A DNA stretch of 64,000 nucleotides from Halodesulfurarchaeum formicicum (GCF_001886955.1 NZ_CP016804.1:1116001-1180000); one strand, 5' to 3'. Positions 1 to 8,676 are shown, counted from the first letter of the stretch. Program-made: numbers and translations. Notes: generated from the letters alone by a model not told the origin.

Positions 1-54
1 AAGCCCCTCACATTGCATGTCCTGGGAAAGATACTCGCTCATCGAATCCGACAT
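1..54 (-). CDS. Partial 5' end of a probable helix-turn-helix regulator
   Basis: An ATG at 54 opens a reading frame running leftwards out of the window; only 18 codons are visible. They begin MSDSMSEYLSQDMQCEGL. Another in-frame ATG lies at 42. The QDMxCEGL string resembles, from memory, the N-terminus of small haloarchaeal MarR/TrmB-like HTH proteins, but the diagnostic part is outside the window, so the functional call is weak. It is divergent from nothing: mobB on the same strand ends at 140. Confidence 0.4.
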   Translation of the reverse strand, partial: MSDSMSEYLSQDMQCEGL

Positions 55-139
55 TGTTAGTGGAGTTTTGGGGTAGCCGGACAAAAGGGTTGCTGTCGGG
101 GGTGCTGATAGCCGTATTCCGGCCCGTCCGGATGAGTCC

Positions 140-601
140 TCACGACGGTTTCCAATCAGGTATGTCACGAATCCGGTCGAAAATTTCGTCCCCGTCGACA
201 GCAGTGCCGTCCGGAACGCGAAAGAGTCGGTCACCCTCGACTGCGGTTTCCTCGATGTCGCCCACGAGAATCGTGGGAAGGGCCGCAGTCTTGAACCCCT
301 CGACGAACACCCAGTCGACGCCCTGCTCGTGGAGTTCGACCAGCCGATCCCTCAGCGTTACCCCGTCTTCCTTGCCCACCGGTCGGAACTCCGCAGACTG
401 CGTCGGAGTGATGCCGATGACCCTGTCTGCGCCGGCCAGGCGGTGTCGATGTGTATCCGTTCCTTCGGTATCGAACTCGATGTCGTGATGAATCGATTTC
501 ACCGTCGCGACACGAACCGACTCGGGAACCGCCTCGAGGAGCCGTTCGAGTAGTGTCGTCTTCCCGGTGTTTCGACGGCCGGCAACGCCAACGACTTTCA
601 T
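140..601 (-). CDS. mobB: Molybdopterin-guanine dinucleotide biosynthesis protein B (MobB)
   Basis: A 153-residue P-loop GTP-binding protein of the MobB family, which assists attachment of GMP to molybdopterin for molybdenum/tungsten enzymes in the cytoplasm. The Walker A loop GRRNTGKT is at residues 8-15 and the start is immediately before the first beta strand, as usual for MobB. The later FVEGFK motif (about residue 100) is the family's typical conserved element before the G-domain end. Length fits stand-alone MobB. It precedes the partial HTH gene on the same strand and diverges from the membrane wHTH gene at 697. No other molybdenum-cofactor gene is seen nearby. Confidence 0.9.
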   Translation of the reverse strand: MKVVGVAGRRNTGKTTLLERLLEAVPESVRVATVKSIHHDIEFDTEGTDTHRHRLAGADRVIGITPTQSAEFRPVGKEDGVTLRDRLVELHEQGVDWVFVEGFKTAALPTILVGDIEETAVEGDRLFRVPDGTAVDGDEIFDRIRDIPDWKPS

Positions 602-696
602 TACCTGGTAGCTTCGGGCCCATCTACTTAGCCTCCGCGGGACCTCGGCTTCGCCCCGAACGGAAGGATTTCAACCCTGGAGGGATCCTATGTGAT

Positions 697-1761
697 ATGG
701 ACTGGGGGAGCTTTCGGGCACTGGGATTGACTGTCCTCCTCCTGGGTGTCCTCGCCGGTCCGGCGACGGCCGGGACGACGCTCGGGTCGGACACCCAGCA
801 GATCGGGGAGATGGAATCGGATCTCGTGATCATTAGCGCGGACGTGGCCGAGAACGGCACGGCGACGTTCCAGATCGAATACGCAATCAGACTGGACGAC
901 GAGAACGATTCCCAGGCGTTCGATGAGTTGGCGAATGATATCGAGCAGAACGAATCGGCCTACGTGTCCCGGTTTGCGGACCGCATGCAGAACACGGTAT
1001 CCGCGGCGGAAACATCGACCGGCCGGTCGATGACCGTCCGTGATTTCGGCGTTACGGCCCGGACGAGTCCGACACTCGGGAACCAGTACGGGACCGTGAC
1101 CTACACCGCCACCTGGGAGAACTTTGCGAACGTGACAAACGGGGACATCCAGGTCGGGGACGCCTTAGCGGGGCTGTTCCTCGACGAGGAGACACGACTG
1201 CGGATCGAGTGGCCCGAGACCTACCAGCGGGCCACAGTTGACCCCGCTCCGACCGGTTCGAGTGCGGGAGAAGTGGTCTGGGAAGGTCCACGCCAGTTCG
1301 AGACGGGACAGCCCGCGCTCACACTCGAACCCACACCCACGACGAGCCCGGATCTGACGACGACCGAGACGACGGCGGCCGAGGACGGCCTTCCCTGGGT
1401 CCCGATCGGACTGATTCTCCTCGCCCTGGTTCTGCTTGGCGGATGGTACGTCTATCGTGGGACTGAACCGGAGGCAACTGACAGCGCGGGGCCGGTCACC
1501 GAACCGGCCGAACCGAAGGCAGAATCCGGCGAACCGAGCCCGCCATCGGAGCTTTTGAGCAACGAGGAACGCGTCGAACAGTACCTGGCTTCGGTCGGTG
1601 GTCGCGCGAAACAACAGGAAATCGTCGAGGCGCTCGACTGGACGGAGGCCAAGACGAGCCAGGTACTCTCGGACATGTCGGAGGCAGACGAAATCGAGAA
1701 GTTCCGGATCGGTCGGGAGAACGTCGTCAAACTCCCCGAATCCAGCGACGAATCGGTCTAA
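697..1761 (+). CDS. Membrane-anchored protein with extracellular domain and C-terminal winged HTH
   Basis: A 354-residue protein; I use the ATG at 697 because it directly precedes a clean signal peptide (hydrophobic to about residue 25), while the longer upstream frame runs antisense into mobB. Residues 30-220 are an acidic extracytoplasmic domain, followed by a Thr/Pro-rich linker, a single transmembrane segment (about 233-255), another Pro/Glu-rich linker, and a cytoplasmic winged helix-turn-helix (about 285-345, with RAKQQEIVEALDW and KTSQVLSDM). The topology suggests a one-component sensor linking the cell exterior to DNA, a type widespread in haloarchaea. The substrate or signal is unknown. 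The next gene, a secreted protein, follows in the same direction by 74 nt. Confidence 0.75.
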   Translation: MDWGSFRALGLTVLLLGVLAGPATAGTTLGSDTQQIGEMESDLVIISADVAENGTATFQIEYAIRLDDENDSQAFDELANDIEQNESAYVSRFADRMQNTVSAAETSTGRSMTVRDFGVTARTSPTLGNQYGTVTYTATWENFANVTNGDIQVGDALAGLFLDEETRLRIEWPETYQRATVDPAPTGSSAGEVVWEGPRQFETGQPALTLEPTPTTSPDLTTTETTAAEDGLPWVPIGLILLALVLLGGWYVYRGTEPEATDSAGPVTEPAEPKAESGEPSPPSELLSNEERVEQYLASVGGRAKQQEIVEALDWTEAKTSQVLSDMSEADEIEKFRIGRENVVKLPESSDESV

Positions 1762-1835
1762 ATCGGGCTTAATTGGGCCCAAACCGCGTTCAGGACCGGC
1801 CGGGTATAACTGTCCGTGGCTGCTACGGCAAGTCG

Positions 1836-2918
1836 ATGAGACGTGCACTGGCTGTATTCACAGCGATCATGGTCGTCCTCGGTATCGTCGCCGGAGCTGG
1901 AGCAGCCGGCGCCGTAACGGCGGACCAGGAGGCCGTCGACGCTGGCCCGATTTATGCGGACACGAATAACACGACTGAAACGACCACTACGGTAGCGGAG
2001 AACAACACGACAACGGAAAACACGACGGTCGACGACAACACGACGACAGAAAACACGACGGATTTGAACCAAACTGAACCGGTGAACGACACGGAGACGA
2101 ACGAAACCGACTCGCTCAACGAGACCAACGAAACCACGGTGGCTCCGGGCGCACAGCTCTCGGCCATCGTAAGCACCCAGCAGGCTGAGATCCGTGGGAG
2201 TGTCTCGGAACGGGCCTTCGGCCTCTCGGTCGCGGCTGCCCACTCGAATCAGTCGAAAGCACGGCTCGTCGCGAACGAGACCGAACAGCTCGAACGCCAA
2301 CTGACCCATCTCCGAAATCAGACCGAAGAATTCGAGCAGGCCCACGAGAACGGAACCATCCCTGAGGGCGCATACTACGCGCATGTCTCCCGACTAGAGG
2401 CCCAGATCAACTCCATGGAACGGCTAATCAACCAGACGGAATCGACGAGCGAGTCGATCCCCGAGGAGGTCAGGCAGGCCCACGGGATCAACTCGACCCA
2501 GCTCGAAACCCTTCGATCACAGGCCCGGAACATGAGCGGGCCGGAGACCGCAGCTGTCGCTCGATCGGTCGTTGGACCGAACCCCGGGCAGCACATGGGA
2601 CAGGGCCCACCCGCACACGCAGGCCCACCTGGGGAGGCCCCGGGTAACGGGGCGATGGGCCCTGGCGATAACTCGACAGGACCCGCAGCCAACGACTCGA
2701 TGGGACCGCCAGCGGACAACCGGACGATGGGACCGCCAGCGGACGACTCGACGGTGGGACCGCCAGCGGACGACTCGACGGGACCGCCTGCTGAGAACAC
2801 CCCCGGATCGAACGACAGGAACGGTGACAGCCCATCTGGACAGACCGGACCACCAACGGACCCTGGCAACCAGAACCCTGGGGCCGGGAACCAGGGACCG
2901 CCACAGGAATCTGAATAG
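1836..2918 (+). CDS. Secreted Thr/Asn-rich protein with Pro-Gly repeat tail
   Basis: A 360-residue exported protein of unknown function. The ATG at 1836 begins a signal peptide (MRRALAVFTAIMVVLG). Then comes a Thr/Asn/Glu-rich low-complexity stretch with many NxT/S sequons (about 35-100), a helical, charged central part (about 110-245) that could form a coiled coil, and a Gly/Pro/Met-rich tail with tandem GPPADDST-type units. At DNA level the units are 27-nt tandem repeats (2701-2781). The sequons suggest an N-glycosylated surface protein. It probably forms a pair with the membrane wHTH protein upstream. There is no C-terminal anchor. Confidence 0.65.
   Translation: MRRALAVFTAIMVVLGIVAGAGAAGAVTADQEAVDAGPIYADTNNTTETTTTVAENNTTTENTTVDDNTTTENTTDLNQTEPVNDTETNETDSLNETNETTVAPGAQLSAIVSTQQAEIRGSVSERAFGLSVAAAHSNQSKARLVANETEQLERQLTHLRNQTEEFEQAHENGTIPEGAYYAHVSRLEAQINSMERLINQTESTSESIPEEVRQAHGINSTQLETLRSQARNMSGPETAAVARSVVGPNPGQHMGQGPPAHAGPPGEAPGNGAMGPGDNSTGPAANDSMGPPADNRTMGPPADDSTVGPPADDSTGPPAENTPGSNDRNGDSPSGQTGPPTDPGNQNPGAGNQGPPQESE
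2701..2781 (+). repeat. Three 27-nt tandem repeats within the secreted protein gene
   Basis: Units begin at 2701, 2728 and 2755 with the same TGGGACCGCCAGCGGAC core and encode the nine-residue unit MGPPADxxT. Near-identical DNA indicates recent slippage or recombination; unit number may vary between strains. Confidence 0.8.
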
Positions 2919-2976
2919 CGCGGTCACCGCCTTCAATATCGCGGCCGACTGACCTCTTTTGTCTCGACGGGTCTTC

Positions 2977-3180
2977 TCACCAGTTTTGCAGGAAGTAGAT
3001 CAGAACCGCAGTTACAAGCACTAACGACCCGAACCCGCCCAGTGCGAACCAGATGCCAGCCAGCCGTGGACTCGGGAGCCCCGACGGCAGGAAGAGAACG
3101 GAGATGGTGGCCACTGCTGCCAACAGCAACCCCCAAACGTAGACACGGGCTGCAGTATAGAACGCCCGGCCGTAGTCCAT
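2977..3180 (-). CDS. Small two-helix membrane protein
   Basis: A 67-residue protein with two hydrophobic segments (VYVWGLLLAAVATISVLFL and FALGGFGSLVLVTAVLIYFL). I chose the ATG at 3180; an upstream in-frame start at 3234 would overlap the MscS gene by 14 nt and adds a charged tail without clear homology. It lies 40 nt downstream of mscS on the same strand and is probably cotranscribed. No function recognised; it could be a small accessory of the channel, but that is only context. Confidence 0.6.
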   Translation of the reverse strand: MDYGRAFYTAARVYVWGLLLAAVATISVLFLPSGLPSPRLAGIWFALGGFGSLVLVTAVLIYFLQNW

Positions 3181-3220
3181 ACTGACCCAACGAAAGCCGG
3201 CGATAAAACCGTTTGTCCGC

Positions 3221-4393
3221 TCAGTCCTCCCCACCGCTCTCGATCACGTGGAACCCACCAGTTTCTTCCCGCCCGGAGAGTTCCCGCTGGGGGAAAGGAA
3301 TCTTGATCCCGGCCTCCTGGAACGCCCCCGAGACGGCCCGAATAGCCGCACTGATCGCCTTGGCCCGGCGACGGGCACTCGGCTTGTCGATCCAGAACCG
3401 CAACTCGAGGACGATCGCCGAGTCGTCCAATCGACTGGTTATGACCCTGGGCCGAGGGACAGAGAGGATGTTGTCCACCTCTGATAAGGCCTCTTTCGCC
3501 ACGTTCATGGCGTGTTCCGGGTCGGACGAATAGTCGATTCCAACCTCGACACGAAGTCGCAGGCGGCCCTTGGTCGAGCGGTTCACGATCGTCGCGTTAC
3601 CGACTGCATCGTTCGGTAGCACGACGAGTTCGCCGTCGAAGTTCTCGAGTCGGGTGTTGACGATCGTCACCTCACTGACGATCCCCTCGTGGTCACCGAT
3701 CTCCACCCAATCTCCGATCTCGAAGGGCCGGGACAGCATGAGGACGAAACCGGCAATGAGCGAGCCAAGCGTCTGCTGGGCGGCCAGACCGGCCACAATA
3801 CCGAGGAAGCCGGCCCCGACCAGCAGCCCACCGAGATCGATTCCCCACAGGGAAAGTGCAGCGATCGCGGCTGCGGTGAGAAAGATAATCTGAACGACCC
3901 GAAGCGAGATCTCCTCTTGATGGGCCGAGATACGGTCCGATCGGGCCGTCAGCTCCTCGACCCAGTGATGGAGGATTCCCATCCCAGTGTAGGCACCGAC
4001 AAAGAGCAGGACAGTAATCACACTCTGAATCACGAGCGATGACGGGATCGAGAAGGTTTGAAGGACCCGAAGGACCGGTTGGATCTCGCCCCAGATACCC
4101 AGCAAACCGATGCCAGCGAGAACGACTACGACTACCCGTAACAGTTTGACAGTCAACGACTCGGGGCCCCAGTTCGCTTCCGGGCGGTGAATGGCCTTGT
4201 AGACTCCCGTCAGCCCCATCAATCCGAAGAGCCACTCGATCCCCAGAAAGACCACCCGCACGAGAACCGGCACTAACACGGCGACGAGAAAGACCGCGAT
4301 TCCGAGAGCGAGTGCCGTCAAAAGCACCTGTGTCTCGAGGGAGCCACCACCGTGAAAGATCGCATTCCAGTCGTACCCGCTGCCCACTACCAT
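3221..4393 (-). CDS. MscS-family mechanosensitive ion channel
   Basis: A 390-residue small-conductance mechanosensitive channel that would release solutes on hypo-osmotic shock. The ATG at 4393 is favoured because residues after it lead straight into transmembrane helices; the frame upstream lacks sense. Four to five membrane segments precede the MscS pore helix (GAGFLGIVAGLAAQQTLGSLIAGF region, Gly/Ala-rich) and the beta domain with FEIGDWVEIGDHEGIVSEV and RLENFDGELVVLPN, followed by the C-terminal alpha/beta domain. A second, shorter MscS lies at 47053. The promoter region holds a palindrome at 4400-4414. Confidence 0.9.
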   Translation of the reverse strand: MVVGSGYDWNAIFHGGGSLETQVLLTALALGIAVFLVAVLVPVLVRVVFLGIEWLFGLMGLTGVYKAIHRPEANWGPESLTVKLLRVVVVVLAGIGLLGIWGEIQPVLRVLQTFSIPSSLVIQSVITVLLFVGAYTGMGILHHWVEELTARSDRISAHQEEISLRVVQIIFLTAAAIAALSLWGIDLGGLLVGAGFLGIVAGLAAQQTLGSLIAGFVLMLSRPFEIGDWVEIGDHEGIVSEVTIVNTRLENFDGELVVLPNDAVGNATIVNRSTKGRLRLRVEVGIDYSSDPEHAMNVAKEALSEVDNILSVPRPRVITSRLDDSAIVLELRFWIDKPSARRRAKAISAAIRAVSGAFQEAGIKIPFPQRELSGREETGGFHVIESGGED

Positions 4394-4399
4394 TTGTCC

Positions 4400-4414
4400 G
4401 GGGTTCGAAACCCC
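4400..4414. promoter_or_regulatory. Inverted repeat just upstream of mscS
   Basis: GGGGTT-CGA-AACCCC, a perfect 6-bp inverted repeat 7 nt before the mscS ATG. It would sit in the leader or at the transcription start. Possible operator or hairpin; function inferred only from position. Confidence 0.35.
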
Positions 4415-4458
4415 CCTACTTAGTGGTGCTGGCACAGCCCGACCCGAGTGGCGAACAT

Positions 4459-4468
4459 TCTTAATCGC
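4459..4468 (+). promoter_or_regulatory. TATA element of the geranylgeranyl reductase-like gene
   Basis: TCTTAATCGC lies 19-28 nt before the ATG at 4487, the spacing expected for a leaderless haloarchaeal transcript. Confidence 0.5.
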
Positions 4469-4486
4469 GCTTTTCCTTGATGGAAT

Positions 4487-5863
4487 ATGGAGCAGGTCGA
4501 CGTCGCTATCGTCGGCGGGGGACCGGCCGGGACGGCGGCGGCACGGGCGGCAGCAACGCGTGGAGCGTCCGCACTCGTACTGGAAAAAGGGGTCCCACGG
4601 GCGGACAGAGACCGTCTCGGCCCGGATTCGACGGACGCGGCGGGATTTCTCGATTACTGGACCGAAATCGCTGGTCTTGATCCCGACACGCTTCCCGAGG
4701 AGGTGATCCACCAGACACTCTCGGGGGCCGAGTTCGTCGGGCCGACCGAATCAGTCACCCTCTCGAATACGGGCATCAACTCGGAGTACCCGCATTTCGG
4801 CTTCGCGTTCGACCGCGCGAAGTTCGACGACTGGCACCGGGAACAGGCAGAAGCCGCTGGAGCCGACTACCGGGTTGGAACCGGCGTCCGTGACGTCGAA
4901 ACGACCCACACAGGCACGCCAACCCACAATCTCGTCCTCGCGGACGGCTCTGAAATACGGGCCGACTACCTGGTACTCGCTGATGGCCCCCAGCGGCGGA
5001 TCACGATGGGGGTACTTGATCAGTACCTGCCGCCGGAGAAGGCGGCGTCGAAACTCCTGTCCCCGCCCGAGGCCAACCATATCGCCTACCAGGAGTACCG
5101 CCGGTTCCCGGCGGACGCCTTCGACGCGGATCGGATCAAGTTCTGGTGGGGCTGGCTCCCCGGCCACACGGCCTACCCGTGGGTGTTCCCGAACAGCGAC
5201 CGGGTCGCCCGCGTGGGGCTCACGATGCCGATCGGAATGTCACTCGACGACGTCCCGAATCCGCAGGCCTACGAACTCCTGAAGCCGGAGGACGAGTCGA
5301 TGCCCTCGCCCCGGGAGTTCCTCGATCGCTTCCTGGAGACCGTCTACGGTGCGGAGTACGATATCGAGTCCGAGATGCCCCGGCTTGAGAACTACGGGAA
5401 AGACGCCGGCACCGAGACCTATCCGATCTCCTCGACCAGGCCGATCGACTCACCGACCGATCTGGGCATCGCCGTCGTCGGTGGGGCGATGGGAGCTACC
5501 TCTGCCTTCCACGAGGGCGGTGACCATCTGGCTCTCCGGACCGGAACACTAGCTGGCGAACTCGCCGCGTCCGAGAATCTGTCGGCGTACAATCGGGCCT
5601 GGAAGGACGCAGCCGGGCCGGAAATGCGCAGAAACGTCGCGCTTTCGGATATGGTTCGTGGCTACGGGCCCGCGGACTGGGACCGAGTCCTTGGAATCGG
5701 GAATCGAATGCTGAAGAACCAGGCCGGCGCGGTCCCGAACATCCGCTCGGCGCTCTCGGTGGGTGTTCCGGCGCTCAAGCTCTTTCTTGCTTACCGGTAC
5801 ACGAAGTTTGGGCTCCGAGACGATCGTGTCGTGCAAATCGCTGAACGCGACTACGAGCACTGA
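4487..5863 (+). CDS. FAD-dependent oxidoreductase, geranylgeranyl reductase-like
   Basis: A 458-residue flavoprotein of the geranylgeranyl reductase / FixC group. The N-terminal Rossmann motif VAIVGGGPAGTAAARAA (residues 6-22) binds FAD; the motif LVLADGPQRR (about 165) and the second FAD-binding segment GIAVVGGAMGATSAFHEGGDH (about 327-347) are typical of this family. Members hydrogenate isoprenoid double bonds, for example saturating the archaeol chains of membrane lipids; a different isoprenoid or quinone substrate is possible. The ATG is supported by the TATA element. Its stop overlaps the next start by 1 nt (TGATG), so the DUF123 gene is translationally coupled. Confidence 0.8.
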   Translation: MEQVDVAIVGGGPAGTAAARAAATRGASALVLEKGVPRADRDRLGPDSTDAAGFLDYWTEIAGLDPDTLPEEVIHQTLSGAEFVGPTESVTLSNTGINSEYPHFGFAFDRAKFDDWHREQAEAAGADYRVGTGVRDVETTHTGTPTHNLVLADGSEIRADYLVLADGPQRRITMGVLDQYLPPEKAASKLLSPPEANHIAYQEYRRFPADAFDADRIKFWWGWLPGHTAYPWVFPNSDRVARVGLTMPIGMSLDDVPNPQAYELLKPEDESMPSPREFLDRFLETVYGAEYDIESEMPRLENYGKDAGTETYPISSTRPIDSPTDLGIAVVGGAMGATSAFHEGGDHLALRTGTLAGELAASENLSAYNRAWKDAAGPEMRRNVALSDMVRGYGPADWDRVLGIGNRMLKNQAGAVPNIRSALSVGVPALKLFLAYRYTKFGLRDDRVVQIAERDYEH

Positions 5864-6273
5864 TGGGCCCCGGAACCTACACGGTCCTCGTGAAACTCGA
5901 CACCGTGAGACCGATCACGTTCGGGGCCGCCGGCGAACGTTCGCTCGACGCGGGATACTACGCCTACACCGGGAGTGCATTCGGCCCCGGCGGCCTCTCC
6001 CGGGTCGATCGCCATCGACGGGTAGCGGCTGGCGAAAACGATACCCGACACTGGCACGTCGACTACCTCCTTGGGGCCGCGGAAACGAACTGGGAGGGCG
6101 TGTGGATCACCCCAGAAGCGGACCGGGAGTGTGAGATCGCCCGTTCGCTTTCGGGGGAAGCGATCGCGGGTATCGGGGCGACTGACTGTTCGTGTGTGAG
6201 CCATCTGACTTACAGTGCCGATCGCGAGTCACTCGTGGATTCGGTCGCAACGTGCCACGAGGACCGGGCCTGA
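5863..6273 (+). CDS. DUF123 / GIY-YIG-like nuclease-family protein
   Basis: A 136-residue protein of the DUF123 family, which has a GIY-YIG-like fold and in some archaea is fused to endonuclease III. Visible family features are GTYTVLVKL at the N-terminus, AGYYAYTGSAFG (about 30-41), the RHWHVDYLL motif (about 62-70) and late cysteines in DCSCVSHL. It overlaps the upstream flavoprotein gene by one base. A role in DNA repair or nucleic-acid cleavage is suggested for the family but has not been shown by anything here. Confidence 0.8.
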   Translation: MGPGTYTVLVKLDTVRPITFGAAGERSLDAGYYAYTGSAFGPGGLSRVDRHRRVAAGENDTRHWHVDYLLGAAETNWEGVWITPEADRECEIARSLSGEAIAGIGATDCSCVSHLTYSADRESLVDSVATCHEDRA

Positions 6274-6287
6274 GTTTTGCGGAGAAC

Positions 6288-6941
6288 TCAATCGAGGGGG
6301 ACCCACTCTGTTGGCGGGTTTCCAAAGCCGCGGGCCCGTATTTCCCGACCGCCGTCATCCGGAACCCGGATCTCGAACACCCCGTCGAACAGTTGGTTTA
6401 GTGTGTTGATGACCTTCGGCTCGTGAGAGTCCGGGTCGATTGCGAACATGCCGATCCAGTCTTTCGACTGGATCTGTCGGGTGAACACGTGCAAGAACCG
6501 GAAGAGCCGCTCCAGGTCGACGTACATCAACAGGGCCGAAAGTGAATCGAAGGCCACCCGAATTCGGTCGACCCCGTTGCCCGCAGCGTCCTTCGAGATC
6601 TGGGAAAACTCGATCCCGATACCGGTCAAATCGCCCGGCGAACTGACCGATTCGACGATCCCCTCCAGATCGCCATTCCCGGTCGACCCGATGCTGTCGA
6701 TGATACGAACGTAGGCCTCATCGACGGGGGCGATCTCGCGGTACTCCCTGTAGATCTGCGCGCCGCCGTCGTTTGCCGTCACGACGACCGATCCATCGCC
6801 CTGTCTGGCACCGTGGCCCAGTACCTCGAGCATCAACGCTCGCTTGCCGGACATCGCGGGGCCACTGACGAGGATGTTGGTCCCCGGGCCGACGGAGTCC
6901 GCGAGCGGGGCGGGCACGGTGTCACCGAGTTGATAGCTCAT
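6288..6941 (-). CDS. RAD55/KaiC-like RecA-fold ATPase family protein
   Basis: A 217-residue RecA-superfamily protein of the haloarchaeal RAD55-like group, often regulatory or chemotaxis/signal linked. The P-loop position holds GPAMSGKR (residues 27-34), where the usual Ser/Thr after the lysine is replaced by Arg, so hydrolysis may be altered or lost. A Walker B-like strand IRVAFDSLSALLMY follows at about 126-139. The ATG at 6941 lies behind a perfect palindrome at 6956-6971. It converges with DUF123. A second, diverged paralogue is at 49541. Confidence 0.75.
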   Translation of the reverse strand: MSYQLGDTVPAPLADSVGPGTNILVSGPAMSGKRALMLEVLGHGARQGDGSVVVTANDGGAQIYREYREIAPVDEAYVRIIDSIGSTGNGDLEGIVESVSSPGDLTGIGIEFSQISKDAAGNGVDRIRVAFDSLSALLMYVDLERLFRFLHVFTRQIQSKDWIGMFAIDPDSHEPKVINTLNQLFDGVFEIRVPDDGGREIRARGFGNPPTEWVPLD

Positions 6942-6955
6942 TGTTCCTGACTATG

Positions 6956-6971
6956 TGGAGGGTACCCTCCA
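6956..6971. promoter_or_regulatory. Perfect 16-nt palindrome upstream of the RAD55-like gene
   Basis: TGGAGGGTACCCTCCA is a perfect palindrome 15 nt before the ATG at 6941. A TATA-like ACTTATGTT on the minus strand lies further upstream (about 7003-7011), so the palindrome would fall near or just after the transcription start, where a dimeric repressor could act. Confidence 0.5.
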
Positions 6972-7038
6972 TCGAGACGGTGTGTTCCCGAATGTAGGCC
7001 CACGGAACATAAGTGTACATGGATACGCGCCCACACGA

Positions 7039-8676
7039 TCACCGCAACGATCCCACGTCCCCCAGTTCCTGGAACCGAAGCAAGTCCTCGTCCGTCCCGA
7101 CGACCACGAGGGAGTCACCGTCACGAATCTCGAATTCGGGGCCCACATCGGTGTAGGTTTCCTCACCGCGTTCGACGGCGATGATCGTACAGCCGGTCCG
7201 TTCTCGAATCGCGGCCTCTTCGATCGTCGATCCTTCGAAGCCGGGCGCCTGCATCCTGACGATGTCGATCTGGGTGTCATAGGAGATGACATCCTCATCG
7301 AGGATGCTCGAGGCGAGCATGCGCCCGGAAACAGTCGGCAACGGTAACACGTAGTCGGCACCGGCCGAGTACAGTTTCGCCACGTTGTCAGCGTCGTTGG
7401 CCCGGACGATGATTTCGAGTTCGGGGTTCAACTCGCGGGCGACAAGGGTCGCGAAAATGGCGTCGGTGTCGGAGTTCAGCGAGACGATAAAGGCCCCAGC
7501 CTCCGCGAGACCAGCCTCCCGGAGGACCGCGGCCTCGGTCGCATTCCCGACGACGTCGACCGCGTCGCGGTCCACGAGATCGATGATTCGACAGGTGACG
7601 TTCGCGGACTGCAGTGCGTCACAGACGGCTTCGCCAACCTCACCATACCCGGCCATCACGACGTCCTCGTGTGCCAAACGGTCGCCGGCCCGGGTGCGAT
7701 CCATGACCGCTTCGAGCTGAGATTCCGTTCCAGCGACCAGCAGCACGGTCCGGTCTGTCAGTGTCGTCTCCGGGGTCGGGTTCGGGACGAACTTCCCGTC
7801 GACCCAGGCACCGATCACTGCGGCCCCCGTCTGTTCCCGGATCCCGGCCGAGCCGAGTGTCTCACCGTGAACGTCACTCCCGGCGAACACCGGGAGTTCG
7901 ATGACTTCCAGGTCAGCACTGATATCGACGGTTTCACCGAGCTGGGTCGTGATGACACTCGAAACCTTGTCCGCGAGGCCTCGACCCAGAAGTTCGCGGG
8001 GATGGAGTGGCTCGTCGACACCGGCCAGAAGCAGGTACCGCGTCAGCGAGGGATCCTCGACGAACGCCACCAGCCGGACCGAGTCGTTCAGTTCTCGAAC
8101 CGAGAGCGCCATCGCCGCGTTTCGTTCGTCCGGCCCGTCAAGTACGACCGCCCGGGCGGATTCAACGTTCAAATTCGAGAACGTCGCGGTTGATTCCGGG
8201 TCGCCGAGGACCACGTCGTAGCCCTCACGAGACAACGAGCGGGCCCGTTCCTCCGATTCGACCAGGAGCACGTAATCGAGGCCGTGGACCTCCAGGTCGT
8301 CGATCAACACGTCCGATCGGTCACTGAATCCACAGATGACGACGTGGTCTTCCCCCTGGTAGGTCCGGGGAATCGTGTCTTCGAGCCGCTCCTCGATCCA
8401 GGGCACCAGAAACAGTGGCAGCGTCAGAAAGATGAAGAAGATCCCGGTGAACTGCATCAACACGACGAGGAGTTGTATCTGGGGTGAACTCCACGGCGCG
8501 TCTTCACCGTATCCCGTGGTGGTGAAACTCTCGACGACGATCTGGAAGGCCTGGATAACAGTCCGGTGTTCGCCTTCGAAGGCGCTCATACCGAACTTGT
8601 AGAGTATCGTGTAGAGAACGAGGGCGCCCAGGAAAGAGAGGACGTAGTACACCCCCCGCCGTCGAGTCCGTTCCAT
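7039..8676 (-). CDS. Kch/TrkA-type potassium channel with duplicated RCK domains
   Basis: A 545-residue two-transmembrane potassium channel. After the first helix (about 8-30) the pore loop carries TTGYGE, a variant of the TxGYGD selectivity filter, then a second helix. Cytoplasmic part: TrkA-N domain (HVVICGFSDRSDVLIDDL), TrkA-C (LPVFAGSDVHGETL), a second TrkA-N (DVVMAGYGEVGEAV) and second TrkA-C (MQAPGFEGSTIEEA to the end). The ATG at 8676 directly precedes the first membrane helix; an alternative start is at 8709. It is divergent from the Lrp regulator. It would move K+ across the membrane with gating by nucleotide or ions, central for salt-in halophiles. Confidence 0.88.
   Translation of the reverse strand: MERTRRRGVYYVLSFLGALVLYTILYKFGMSAFEGEHRTVIQAFQIVVESFTTTGYGEDAPWSSPQIQLLVVLMQFTGIFFIFLTLPLFLVPWIEERLEDTIPRTYQGEDHVVICGFSDRSDVLIDDLEVHGLDYVLLVESEERARSLSREGYDVVLGDPESTATFSNLNVESARAVVLDGPDERNAAMALSVRELNDSVRLVAFVEDPSLTRYLLLAGVDEPLHPRELLGRGLADKVSSVITTQLGETVDISADLEVIELPVFAGSDVHGETLGSAGIREQTGAAVIGAWVDGKFVPNPTPETTLTDRTVLLVAGTESQLEAVMDRTRAGDRLAHEDVVMAGYGEVGEAVCDALQSANVTCRIIDLVDRDAVDVVGNATEAAVLREAGLAEAGAFIVSLNSDTDAIFATLVARELNPELEIIVRANDADNVAKLYSAGADYVLPLPTVSGRMLASSILDEDVISYDTQIDIVRMQAPGFEGSTIEEAAIRERTGCTIIAVERGEETYTDVGPEFEIRDGDSLVVVGTDEDLLRFQELGDVGSLR

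Noticed and set aside
54-488. Plus-strand frame of 144 codons over mobB
   Set aside because: Arg/Ser/Pro-rich composition is typical of a shadow frame in high-GC DNA; the minus strand holds a clear MobB with P-loop.
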